35,461 bases of DNA from Pseudomonas sp. GM49 (GCF_000282355.1 NZ_AKJL01000063.1:1-35461); one strand, 5' to 3'; numbered from the stretch's first letter, positions 8,411 to 15,762 are shown. Translations and numbers: made by a program. Notes: generated by a model not told the origin, from the sequence alone.

Positions 8411-9202
8411 ATGGCTCTCTCATCCAAAGGTACTGCACTGATCACCGGCGCTTCTTCGGGCATTGGCGCGGTGTATGCCGATCGCCTCGCCCGGCAGGGT
8501 TACGACCTGATTCTGGTGGCCCGCAGCCGGGGCAGACTCAATGCCCTGGCCAGCCATTTGAGCGACGAAACCGGGCGCACCGTGGAAGTGGTTGTCGCCG
8601 ACCTGACGAACAAGGCGGATTCGCTGCGGGTCGAACAGATCCTGCGCAGCGACGCGAGCATCACCTTGTTGGTCAACAATGCCGGGGTCGGTGGCGTCAT
8701 GCCGCTGCTCGCCAGTCCCGTGGACGACATGGACGCGATGATCAACCTCAATGTGACGGCGTTGATGCGCCTGGCCTATGCGGCTGTACCGGGCTTCGTC
8801 GCCCGGGGCACCGGCACCGTGATCAATATCGCCTCCATCGTCGCCATCGCCCCGGAAATCCTCAACGGCGTGTATGGCGGGACCAAGGCGTTTGTCCTGG
8901 CACTGAGCCAGTCGATGCAGCATGAACTGGCGGACAAGGGCGTACGCATTCAGGCGGTGTTGCCGGGGGCGACCGCCACCGATTTCTGGAGCGAGGCCGG
9001 CAACCCGGTGGAAAACCTGCCGAAGGAAATCGTGATGTCCGCCGAAGACATGGTCGATGCTGCGCTCGTCGGCCTGGCGGACGGCGAAGTGGTGACCATT
9101 CCCGGGCTGCACGATGGCAGCCAGTGGGACCGTTACGAAGCCCAGCGCCGGACGCTGTCCGGTTTGTTTGGCAATTGCGTGGCGGCGCCGCGTTATCGCT
9201 GA
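8411..9202 (+). CDS. Short-chain dehydrogenase/reductase
   Basis: A 263-residue classical SDR. The cofactor motif is TGASSGIG (residues 12-19) with an Arg-rich stretch after the second strand (VARSRGR), which favours NADP(H). NNAG is at 89-92 and the catalytic triad is Ser142, Tyr155 and Lys159 (YGGTK). GAGG lies about eight bases before the ATG. It is divergently paired with the GlxA-type regulator, so inducible expression is likely. It resembles broad-specificity short-chain reductases annotated in many proteobacteria. The substrate cannot be deduced. Confidence 0.9.
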   Translation: MALSSKGTALITGASSGIGAVYADRLARQGYDLILVARSRGRLNALASHLSDETGRTVEVVVADLTNKADSLRVEQILRSDASITLLVNNAGVGGVMPLLASPVDDMDAMINLNVTALMRLAYAAVPGFVARGTGTVINIASIVAIAPEILNGVYGGTKAFVLALSQSMQHELADKGVRIQAVLPGATATDFWSEAGNPVENLPKEIVMSAEDMVDAALVGLADGEVVTIPGLHDGSQWDRYEAQRRTLSGLFGNCVAAPRYR

Positions 9203-9251
9203 GACGGTCGCCCCGAGGCCGGGTGAACTAAGCTTGGGAGAGAGGACCGTT

Positions 9252-9288
9252 CACCGCCGGCTCGCGCAAGCTCGACGAGCCGGTGGCG
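9252..9288. other. Inverted repeat ahead of the PLP-dependent enzyme gene
   Basis: CACCGCCGGCTCG and CGAGCCGGTGGCG form a 13-base stem with two mismatches and an 11-base loop. It ends seven bases before the AGGAG ribosome-binding site of the gene at 9305. It could be a GC-rich terminator for the SDR gene, without a clear T run, or a structured leader. Confidence 0.45.
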
Positions 9289-9304
9289 TGTAACAGGAGC
9301 CCAT

Positions 9305-10237
9305 ATGCTTCACATCCGAACGCCTTTGATTCTGCACCCCGGCCTGTCGACTCCGTCCCGCCGTATCTGGCTGAAACTGGAAAATCTGCAACCTGGCGGT
9401 TCGTTCAAAATACGCGGCATCGGGTTGCTGTGCAGCCGGGCGGCGCAGCAGGGAAAGCGCAAGGTGGTCTGTCCCTCCGGCGGTAACGCGGGACTGGCCA
9501 CGGCCATGGCCGCTGCATGCCTGGGGCTCAAGGCATGCATCGTGGTGCCGCACACCACCCCGCAAAGCACCCGGGCGCGGATCAGCAAGACCGGCGCCGA
9601 GGTGATCGTGCACGGCAAGGTCTGGGACGAAGCCAATCAACTGGCACGGGAACTCGCCCAGGACCCGCGCAGTGAATTCGTGCCGGCCTTCGACCACCCG
9701 GTGTTGTGGGAAGGGCACAGCACTATGGTCGATGAAATCCTTGACGACTGCCCGCCAGTGGATGTGCTGGTGGCATCGGTGGGCGGCGGTGGCTTGCTGG
9801 CGGGGCTGCTCACCGGCCTGATTCGTCATCGGCACACCGATTGCCGCATCGTTGCCTGCGAAACCGAAGGCGCGGCATCGTTCGCCGCGGCGGTGGCGGC
9901 CGGGCACCCGGTCAAATTGCCGAAAATCGACACGGTCGCCACGTCCCTGGGCGCTGCGCAAGTGGCCGCCTGGCCGGTCAAGCACATCGGCGATTTCCCG
10001 TATGAGTGCGTGGTGCTCAGTGATGATGAAGCGATCATGGGCGTGGTGCGTTACGCCAATGATTTGCGTCAGCTGGTCGAGCCAGCGTGCGGCGTTTCAT
10101 TGGCGATTGCCTACCTCGATCACCCGGCGATTGCCGATGCCCATGACGTGGTGATCGTGGTGTGCGGCGGGGTGAGTATCAACGCGCAGCTCGTGGCCGG
10201 GTGGGCACGCTTGTCCACTGGCTCGCACGCCAGGTAG
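9305..10237 (+). CDS. PLP-dependent serine/threonine dehydratase-like enzyme
   Basis: A 310-residue fold-type II PLP enzyme. The Schiff-base lysine is Lys35 in GGSFKIRG, the phosphate-contact loop is SGGNAGLA and the glycine-rich cofactor loop is SVGGGGLLAGL. Near the C-terminus VVCGGVS occupies the place of the residue that contacts the pyridine nitrogen. The length and the absence of an ACT regulatory domain fit catabolic serine/threonine dehydratases of the SDHL type rather than biosynthetic IlvA. The expected reaction is deamination of L-serine or L-threonine to a 2-oxo acid and ammonia in the cytoplasm. AGGAG precedes the ATG at 9305. The gene appears monocistronic. Confidence 0.88.
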   Translation: MLHIRTPLILHPGLSTPSRRIWLKLENLQPGGSFKIRGIGLLCSRAAQQGKRKVVCPSGGNAGLATAMAAACLGLKACIVVPHTTPQSTRARISKTGAEVIVHGKVWDEANQLARELAQDPRSEFVPAFDHPVLWEGHSTMVDEILDDCPPVDVLVASVGGGGLLAGLLTGLIRHRHTDCRIVACETEGAASFAAAVAAGHPVKLPKIDTVATSLGAAQVAAWPVKHIGDFPYECVVLSDDEAIMGVVRYANDLRQLVEPACGVSLAIAYLDHPAIADAHDVVIVVCGGVSINAQLVAGWARLSTGSHAR

Positions 10238-10290
10238 GGCCGGAAACGCTATCCCGGTGTCACAAGCCCCACCGCTGGCGATGACGGTCT

Positions 10291-10611
10291 TCAATGATCG
10301 GTGGCAACGCCATCCTGGACGAGGATGGCGCGGGCCAGGTCTTCGTCGCTTGCGTTGTTGAGGGCGGGATTGTCCTGACGGACTTTTTTCAATACCGCCT
10401 CCAGATAAGCACCACGAATCGCACCGCCACTGGCGACGAAGCTGGAAGCGTCATCCTGGGCGGGAATCATGAGTTTGTGGTCTTTGAACGTCGAATAAAG
10501 CGAGGCGGAAACCCCGGCCGAGGTAGCGACATCTTCGGCATCCACTTTGGCCAGAGCGGAACCTGCGGGTAAACAAAGAACCAGGGAAGAAATGATAAAC
10601 AGACGGCGCAT
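10291..10611 (-). CDS. DUF2388 family secreted protein
   Basis: A 106-residue protein starting at the ATG at 10611, preceded by GGAGG on the minus strand; an upstream extension of the frame has no such site. Residues 1-21 are a signal peptide ending LPAGSALA. The mature part carries the DUF2388 pattern DVATSAGVSASLYSTFKD, then DDASSFVASGG and IRGAYLEAVL. This family is common and multi-copy in Pseudomonas, and its function is unknown. It is predicted to be periplasmic. It is convergent with the PLP enzyme. Confidence 0.88.
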   Translation of the reverse strand: MRRLFIISSLVLCLPAGSALAKVDAEDVATSAGVSASLYSTFKDHKLMIPAQDDASSFVASGGAIRGAYLEAVLKKVRQDNPALNNASDEDLARAILVQDGVATDH

Positions 10612-10804
10612 GACGGTGTCCTCCGACAGCATGAAGCACAAGGGAAGTACCACATAATTTAGGATGCACGGCGATCACCAAGAGTTCCCTGGCACCGCCG
10701 AGCGCGTGGTGAAGCGCTTGAACGACCGATGATCAGTGCTGGCCCTGCTTCGCGGCCATCGGGTCTATGCTAGGGAGTGCGCTTACTGCCATCGGAGAAC
10801 TCTG

Positions 10805-11401
10805 ATGATCACCGTACGCACTGCCTGCCTGCTGGCCGATTACAAACGCTGGGCCAATCAGCGCCTCTTCGACAGCCTCGCGGCGCTCCCTCCGGGCGAA
10901 GTCAAAAAAGAACGGGTGTCGGTGTTCAAAAACATGATCGGCACCCTCAATCACGTCTACGTGGTGGATTGCATCTGGCGGGCGCACCTTGAAGGTCGGG
11001 GACATAACTTCAAGACTTCACACGATCTGCTGCATGCCGATCTGTCCGAACTGCGTATGGCGCAAAAAGAGATCGATCGCTGGTATTGCGACTGGAGCGC
11101 CCGGCAAACCGATGCGTCCCTGGACAAGTCCGTGGAGTTCACCTTTGTCTCGGGCGAAAGCGGCTCCATGAGCGCCGGCGCGATGCTGATGCACGTGGTC
11201 AACCACGCCAGCTATCACCGTGGCTGGGTGGTGCAGATGTACTTCGAGATTCCCGCCATGCCACCGGTGACCGACATGCCGGTGTACCTGCGCGAGTCCG
11301 AGCCGCTGCTGTTCCGCCCGGTCAACGTGCCGGTGGTGGAACCGCCATGTGCTGTGCAATTTTCGAGCGCAACCAGCGTTCTGCCGGATCGTTATCGCTG
11401 A
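10805..11401 (+). CDS. DinB-family putative metal-dependent protein
   Basis: A 198-residue four-helix-bundle protein of the DinB/YfiT type. The three putative metal ligands are His50 (TLNHVY), His134 and His138 (VVNHASYHRG). GGAGA precedes the ATG at 10805. Members include thiol-dependent S-transferases that use bacillithiol, mycothiol or glutathione, but most proteobacterial ones have no assigned substrate. The gene is followed by a cluster of three REP units and is convergent with the DUF6124 gene. Confidence 0.88.
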   Translation: MITVRTACLLADYKRWANQRLFDSLAALPPGEVKKERVSVFKNMIGTLNHVYVVDCIWRAHLEGRGHNFKTSHDLLHADLSELRMAQKEIDRWYCDWSARQTDASLDKSVEFTFVSGESGSMSAGAMLMHVVNHASYHRGWVVQMYFEIPAMPPVTDMPVYLRESEPLLFRPVNVPVVEPPCAVQFSSATSVLPDRYR

Positions 11402-11413
11402 CCCCGTTCCATG

Positions 11414-11594
11414 GATGTTGGATGTGCTGCCGCCATCGCGAGCAGGCTCGCTCCCACACGGGATCTGCAGCGAGCAAAAGTGCTGCGTACGACATCAATC
11501 AACTGTGGGAGCGAGCTTGCTCGCGATAGCGGTGGGTCAGTCACATCGATGTTGGATGTGCTGCCGCTTTCGCGAGCAAGCTCGCTCTCACACG
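11414..11594. repeat. Cluster of three GAGCTTGCTC-type REP units with a 47-base direct duplication
   Basis: REP palindromes lie at about 11433-11460 (minus), 11504-11530 (plus) and 11568-11594 (minus). The first and third sit in a 47-base direct repeat (11414-11460 and 11548-11594) that shares GATGTTGGATGTGCTGCCGC immediately before the palindrome. Units 1 and 2 face inward and units 2 and 3 face outward. The third unit has one change (CTCTCACA). Confidence 0.85.
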
Positions 11595-11603
11595 TTTGGC
11601 GCT

Positions 11604-11966
11604 TTACTCAGGCGGATCAAGTCGATCCAGCGCCCGGTTCACTGCCAACTCACCCAACATGATGACCTGGGCAATGCCCAGCAGCGTGTTGCGATGCGAG
11701 CCCTCCAGAAAACCCGCCAGATCATTGGTCATCACATTGGCCGAGGCCAGTGATTCGCAGGCGTGGGCCAACAGGGTCTCGGTGTCGATGTCGGGGTTGA
11801 TGGTGAACATCGTGGACGGTTTGTGGGGAGTGGCCATGATGTTGGCGGCGGGGTTGAGGTAGTGATTGAGGGCGCGTTCGGCGGCTTCGTGGAATTGCTT
11901 TGAATCGGGGCTTTCGTAGGGGGAGGCTGGATTTGTTTCCGGGGGATTGGGTGTGGGCTTGATCAT
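11604..11966 (-). CDS. DUF6124 family protein
   Basis: A 120-residue cytoplasmic protein. The N-terminus is proline-rich and variable (KPTPNPPETNPASPYESPDS). The C-terminal half, TLLAHACESLASANVMTNDL then LEGSHRNTLLGIAQVIMLGE, is the conserved helical part seen in DUF6124/DUF3077-like proteins of Pseudomonas. It has no signal peptide and no known enzymatic motif. The ATG at 11966 is preceded by AGGAG (11975-11979 on the plus coordinate), which lies in the structured leader listed separately. Translation is therefore probably controlled by RNA folding or an antisense RNA. Function is unknown. Confidence 0.85.
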   Translation of the reverse strand: MIKPTPNPPETNPASPYESPDSKQFHEAAERALNHYLNPAANIMATPHKPSTMFTINPDIDTETLLAHACESLASANVMTNDLAGFLEGSHRNTLLGIAQVIMLGELAVNRALDRLDPPE

Positions 11967-11969
11967 TGA

Positions 11970-12185
11970 TGGAGCTCCTAATTGAAATCACGGAGCCTTC
12001 AGCCCTCGCTACCAAACGAGGGGTGGCGGCCATACGCGGGTTGGTAGACCGGTAATTAGGAACCCGGCGCTCCCGAGAGAGCCCTGCGCATGGCCACCAT
12101 AAAACAGAGACTTGAAAGGTCTGCAAACGGTGCGCTATGCGCCTAATTAGTCCGGGCTACCAAACCCGATCGCTGTTTTTCAGCG
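11970..12185 (-). ncRNA. Structured leader resembling phage P4 cI / P1 c4 antisense RNA systems
   Basis: Read on the minus strand, three modules precede the DUF6124 start. Module A (12164-12142) has loop TTTGGTAG on stem CGGG/CCCG, then CTAATTAGG. Module B (12066-12037) is a stem-loop, CGGGTT/AACCCG, whose 18-base loop is CCTAATTACCGGTCTACC. Module C has loop TTTGGTAG on a different stem, CCCTCG/CGAGGG (12022-12003), then AATTAGGAG (11983-11975), which contains the ribosome-binding site. B is complementary to both A and C. Smaller hairpins lie at 12185-12171 (CGCTG stem), 12142-12132 (GCGC stem), 12122-12108 and 12082-12069. The order A-B-C matches seqA-seqB-seqC of P4 immunity. No promoter or transcript end could be assigned. 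Confidence 0.6.
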
Positions 12186-12288
12186 ACCGGCTAACGATAA
12201 AGCCTGGACTCAAGGCGCGTAAGCCGGCGGATTCTGGCGTAACCGTAGGCAATGACGCAAGGCGCTGTAGCTTTCATCAAGTTACGCT

Positions 12289-12337
12289 GACAGCCGTTAA
12301 ACAAGGGCGGTCAGTCGATGTTTAATGTGCGGCTGTC
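12289..12337. other. 49-base inverted repeat of unknown role
   Basis: GACAGCCG-TTAAACA (12289-12303) is complementary to TGTTTAA (12319-12325) and CGGCTGTC (12330-12337), with a four-base bulge TGTG on one arm and a 15-base loop. It lies between the REP pair behind the LysR gene and the structured leader. It has no T run typical of a terminator. Confidence 0.6.
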
Positions 12338-12373
12338 ACGACAAAAGCATGGCTTTGGGCTGAGCACGAAACC

Positions 12374-12463
12374 TGTGGGAGCGGGCTTGCCCGCGATGGC
12401 GGAGTGTCAGCCGACGGTGTTGTTGGCAGGTAGATCGCAATCGCGGGCAAGCCCGCTCCCACA
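12374..12463. repeat. REP pair, GGGCTTGCCC type, ends outward
   Basis: Inverted copies of TGTGGGAGCGGGCTTGCCCG with CGAT, spaced by about 40 bases. The right arm overlaps the 3' end of the LysR-family reading frame. Confidence 0.85.
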
Positions 12464-13366
12464 GTGTTGTGTGTTGGATTCAGGCTCCGTCAGCACCTTC
12501 CTGAATGTCTCCACCAGCGGCCGCAGGTTGATCCGGTGCCACGCCGCCCACAATGGCGTGGTGAAGCAAATCCATGGCACTTCCCGCAGCACCACGCCCG
12601 GCGGGGCGTTGCGGCTCAGGCCTTTCTGGATCATCGCGATGCCCAGCCCCGAAGCGACCAACCCAAGTGCGGTGAAAGGTTCGGTGGCCTCCATGCGGAT
12701 GTCCGGCGTGAAGCCGGCGCGGATGCAGGCGCTGACGAAGTCGTCGTGGCAGCTGGCGTTCTGTCGGTGCTGCACGCCGATCCATTCCTGGTCGGCGAGG
12801 TCCGCCGGGGTCAGCACGGTCTGCTGCGCCAGCCGATGGTGCTCGGGCAGGGCCAGCAGCATCGGGTCGTCCAGCACCTGGAAACCCAGCAGGTCGGGGT
12901 CGTCATCGGTCGGTGGTTCGCTGACCAGGGCGATGTCCAGGCTTCGCTGGCGCAAGCCTTCTAGTTGTTCGGCCGAGCTGAGGTTGTACAGCGCCACGTG
13001 TACGTTCGGCCGGTCGACCCGCAGCACGCGCAAGGCATTGGGCAGCACGCCAGCGTGCATGGCATTTTCGATGTAGCCAATGCACAGGCCGCCTTCTTCG
13101 CCGCGCCCCAGACGCTTGCCGAGGGATTCCAGGCGATTGGCGTGGGTCAACAGGGCGCGGGTTTCGGCGAGGAAGGTCTGGCCGTCGCGGGTTAGGCGGA
13201 TGCGTTGCTGGCTGCGCTCGAACAGGGTCAGGCCCAGGCGTTCTTCGAGCTGGGCGATCTGCCGGCTCAGGGGCGACTGGGAAATGTGCAGGCGTTCGGC
13301 GGCGCGCCCGACGTGTTCTTCCTCGGCGACGGCGACGAAGTAGCGCAATTGGCGGATGTCGATCAT
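12407..13366 (-). CDS. LysR-family transcriptional regulator with REP-derived C-terminus
   Basis: A 319-residue LysR-type regulator. The start is the ATG at 13366 (MIDIRQLRYFVAVAEEEHVG), where the family normally begins. The N-terminal winged HTH spans residues 1-60 (AAERLHISQSPLSRQIAQLE). The effector-binding domain runs from about 90 to 295 and resembles the CatR/BenM type. The last 20 or so residues, including CGSGLARD, are encoded by the REP unit at 12439-12463, because no stop codon occurs before it. The gene is divergent from the aldo/keto reductase operon with 116 bases between starts, so it is the likely regulator of that operon. The inducer is unknown. Confidence 0.9.
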   Translation of the reverse strand: MIDIRQLRYFVAVAEEEHVGRAAERLHISQSPLSRQIAQLEERLGLTLFERSQQRIRLTRDGQTFLAETRALLTHANRLESLGKRLGRGEEGGLCIGYIENAMHAGVLPNALRVLRVDRPNVHVALYNLSSAEQLEGLRQRSLDIALVSEPPTDDDPDLLGFQVLDDPMLLALPEHHRLAQQTVLTPADLADQEWIGVQHRQNASCHDDFVSACIRAGFTPDIRMEATEPFTALGLVASGLGIAMIQKGLSRNAPPGVVLREVPWICFTTPLWAAWHRINLRPLVETFRKVLTEPESNTQHCGSGLARDCDLPANNTVG

Positions 13367-13404
13367 GTCAGACCTATAGGGACTCAAGTGCTGCACATTA
13401 TGTC

Positions 13405-13437
13405 TTGGACGGTCAGATCCTCGCAATCTAGGATCTG
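13405..13437 (+). promoter_or_regulatory. Candidate promoter with LysR-type operator
   Basis: TTGGAC (13405-13410) and TAGGAT (13429-13434) are 18 bases apart and could be the promoter of the aldo/keto reductase operon. Between and across them lies a perfect inverted repeat, CAGATCCT-8-AGGATCTG (13414-13437), of the size and symmetry expected for a LysR-type binding site. This fits control by the divergent regulator, but it is a by-eye call. Confidence 0.45.
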
Positions 13438-13482
13438 CTCAACGGTCATCACTGACCCCTGACTACTGACGAGGAATCATCC

Positions 13483-14499
13483 ATGAGCTTGAAAGACAAA
13501 CTGCCCGGCGCGCTGGGTTTCGGCACCGCACCGCTGGGCAACATGTTCCGCGCCATCCCGGAAGAAGAAGCACAGGCGACTGTCCATGCCGCCTGGGATG
13601 TCGGCGTGCGCTACTTCGATACCGCGCCGTTCTACGGTTCGGGTCTGTCGGAGATTCGCCTTGGCAGCGCACTGTCGCGCTACAAACGTGACGACTATGT
13701 GCTCAGCAGCAAGGTCGGCCGGGTGATCCTCGATGAAGTCGAAGACGCCGCTGCCCGTGACCTGGGCGAGAAGAGCGGAGTGTTCGAGCACGGCCGGCCG
13801 AACAGGATCGTCAACGACTACAGCGCCGATGCAACGATGCGTTCGATCGAGGACAGCCTCAAGCGCCTGCAAACCGATCGCCTGGACATCGTCTGGGTGC
13901 ACGATATCGCCCAGGATTTCTACGGCGATCAGTGGCTGGAGTACTTCAACCAGGCCCGTACCGGTGCCTTCAAAGTGCTGACGCGTTTGCGCGAAGAGGG
14001 CGTGATCAAGGGCTGGGGCCTGGGAGTGAACAAGGTCGAGCCGTGCGAACTGACCCTTGATCTGAGCGAAGCGCAGCCGGACGGTTTTCTGCTGGCGGGT
14101 CGCTACACTCTTCTCGACCATGACCGCGCCTTGCAACGCTTGATGGACGCCGCCCAGGCGCAGAACGTCGAAATCGTGGTCGGCGGCCCGTACAGCTCGG
14201 GCATCCTCGCCGGTGGCGCACACTTCGAGTACCAGAAGGCCAGCCCGGCGATCATCAGCAAGGTCGAGCAGATCAAACGCATTGCGGCGGCCCACGGTGT
14301 CGACGTCAAAGCCGCTGCATTGCAATTCTCGTTGGCCAACCCGGCAGTGGCCGCGGTGATTCCGGGCTCCAGTCGCCCGGACCGGATCGCCGAAGATGTG
14401 GCCGCGTTGTCGGCGGTGATTCCCGCTGCATTCTGGCAGGCAATGCGTGAGGCGAAGCTGGTTTCCGAGCGCGCACCCTTGCCCCTCATTGGAGCTTGA
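13483..14499 (+). CDS. Aldo/keto reductase, D-threo-aldose/pyridoxal dehydrogenase-like
   Basis: A 338-residue aldo/keto reductase. The catalytic tetrad is Asp46 and Tyr51 (YFDTAPFYGSG), Lys77 (LSSKVGR) and His140 (VWVHD). The NAD(P)-binding C-terminal part contains IPGSSRPDRI. The GFGTAPLGNM start and the overall layout match the D-threo-aldose 1-dehydrogenase / pyridoxal 4-dehydrogenase branch, which oxidises cyclic hemiacetals to lactones. It is first in a three-gene operon with an SDR (next start two bases after this stop) and an SRPBCC protein, under a divergent LysR regulator. A small oxidative pathway on a sugar or cyclic compound is inferred. Confidence 0.9.
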   Translation: MSLKDKLPGALGFGTAPLGNMFRAIPEEEAQATVHAAWDVGVRYFDTAPFYGSGLSEIRLGSALSRYKRDDYVLSSKVGRVILDEVEDAAARDLGEKSGVFEHGRPNRIVNDYSADATMRSIEDSLKRLQTDRLDIVWVHDIAQDFYGDQWLEYFNQARTGAFKVLTRLREEGVIKGWGLGVNKVEPCELTLDLSEAQPDGFLLAGRYTLLDHDRALQRLMDAAQAQNVEIVVGGPYSSGILAGGAHFEYQKASPAIISKVEQIKRIAAAHGVDVKAAALQFSLANPAVAAVIPGSSRPDRIAEDVAALSAVIPAAFWQAMREAKLVSERAPLPLIGA

Positions 14500-14501
14500 A
14501 C

Positions 14502-15299
14502 ATGAAGATTGATTTGGGTGGAAAACTGGCAATCGTCAGCGGCAGCACCGCCGGCATTGGCCTGGGTATCAGCCAGGCGCTGGCCGAGGCGGGCGCCACG
14601 GTGGTGGTGATCGGCCGCGACACGGCCAAGGTCGAACAGGCGCTGGCGAGCATTCGCCAGCGCGTACCCGGCGCGCAATTGCGCGGCGTGACCGCCGACC
14701 TCGGTACCGCCGAAGGCGCCGAGACCCTGTTCGCAGCAGAACCTCGGGCAGACATCCTGGTGAACAACCTCGGGATCTTCAACACGGTGGATTTCTATGA
14801 CGCCCCGGACAGTGAGTGGACGCGCTTCTACGAGGTCAACGTGATCTCCGGCGTGCGCCTGTCGCGGTACTACACGCCGGAGATGGTCAAGCAGGGCTGG
14901 GGCCGGGTGATTTTCCTGTCTTCGGAATCCGGCGTGGCGACACCGGCGGACATGATCAACTATGGCGTGACCAAAAGCGCCAACCTGGCCGTGTCCCATG
15001 GCCTGGCCAAGCGTCTGGCCGGCACCGGCGTGACGGTCAATGCGATCCTGCCCGGCCCGACCTTTACCGATGGCCTGGAGGACATGCTCAAGGACGCCAC
15101 GGCCGAGTCCGGACGCAGCGCCCGGGACGAAGCCGATGCGTTCGTGCGCAAGGCCCGGCCGACGTCGATCATCCAGCGCGTGGCGGACGTCGAGGAGGTC
15201 GCCAATCTGGTGGCCTACATCGCTTCGCCGTTATCCTCGGCCACCACCGGCGCTGCCTTGCGAGTTGACGGCGGTGTCGTCGACAGTCTGGCCATCTGA
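14502..15299 (+). CDS. Short-chain dehydrogenase/reductase
   Basis: A 265-residue SDR. The cofactor motif is SGSTAGIG (13-20), the usual NNAG is NNLG (88-91), and the catalytic residues are Ser141, Tyr154 and Lys158 (YGVTK). A C-terminal GAALRVDGG motif is present. The ATG at 14502 lies two bases after the aldo/keto reductase stop. Its ribosome-binding site GGAG (14491-14494) lies within the end of that gene, which indicates coupled translation; an in-frame TTG at 14496 is less likely. The protein probably acts on the product of the preceding reductase or on a related alcohol. The substrate is unknown. Confidence 0.9.
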   Translation: MKIDLGGKLAIVSGSTAGIGLGISQALAEAGATVVVIGRDTAKVEQALASIRQRVPGAQLRGVTADLGTAEGAETLFAAEPRADILVNNLGIFNTVDFYDAPDSEWTRFYEVNVISGVRLSRYYTPEMVKQGWGRVIFLSSESGVATPADMINYGVTKSANLAVSHGLAKRLAGTGVTVNAILPGPTFTDGLEDMLKDATAESGRSARDEADAFVRKARPTSIIQRVADVEEVANLVAYIASPLSSATTGAALRVDGGVVDSLAI

Positions 15300-15325
15300 A
15301 CCTTATTGATTAGAGAGAACATTTC

Positions 15326-15736
15326 ATGGCAACTGCATCAGCCTTCATCGATATCCCGGTTTCGGCCGAACAGGTCTGGCAATTGATTGGCGGTTTCAAT
15401 TCGCTGCCGGACTGGCTGCCGTTCATTCCCAAGAGCGAGCTCAGCGAAGGCGGGCGCGTGCGCAGTCTGCAAACGGCTGACGGCGCGGTGGTGATCGAAC
15501 GTCTGCAAGCGTTCGACAACGCGGCTCAAACCTACAGCTACTCGATTTTGCAGGCACCCTTTCCGGCGACTGATTATCTGGCGACGATCAAGGTCGAGGC
15601 GCAAGGCGAGGGCGCGCGGGTGACCTGGTCCGGGAGGTTCGAGCCGGTGGGTGTGAGCAACGAGGAAGTGGAGGCGTTGTTTAACGGCATCTATCAGGGT
15701 GGGCTTGAGGCACTGCGGGCCAATTACCCGGCCTGA
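15326..15736 (+). CDS. SRPBCC-family (polyketide cyclase/lipid-binding) protein
   Basis: A 136-residue START-like protein. The N-terminus ASAFIDIPVSAEQVWQLIGG with the following LPDWLPF is typical of SRPBCC proteins annotated as polyketide cyclase/dehydrase, and the C-terminal helix runs from VSNEEVEALFNGIYQGGLEA. Such domains hold a hydrophobic ligand in a deep cavity and may be binding proteins rather than enzymes. It follows the SDR by 26 bases and is the third gene of the LysR-controlled operon. Its role there is inferred to be binding or handling of the pathway's intermediate. Confidence 0.88.
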   Translation: MATASAFIDIPVSAEQVWQLIGGFNSLPDWLPFIPKSELSEGGRVRSLQTADGAVVIERLQAFDNAAQTYSYSILQAPFPATDYLATIKVEAQGEGARVTWSGRFEPVGVSNEEVEALFNGIYQGGLEALRANYPA

Positions 15737-15762
15737 TTCACCCAGCGGAAAACACCACCAAT

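Noticed and set aside
11414..11594. CRISPR-like repeat array
   Set aside because: Only three units, in alternating orientation, each a palindromic REP; spacers are irregular and no cas genes are present.
11970..12185. Riboswitch for a small metabolite
   Set aside because: No known aptamer recognised, and the mutually complementary modules fit an antisense switch better.
12137..12325. Plus-strand frame of 62 codons through the structured leader
   Set aside because: No ribosome-binding site, and its bases are explained by RNA stems and the inverted repeat.
12186..12340. Integron attC-like site
   Set aside because: There is a bulged inverted repeat with TTAAAC, but the conserved seven-base core sites are not in the right order and no integrase is nearby.
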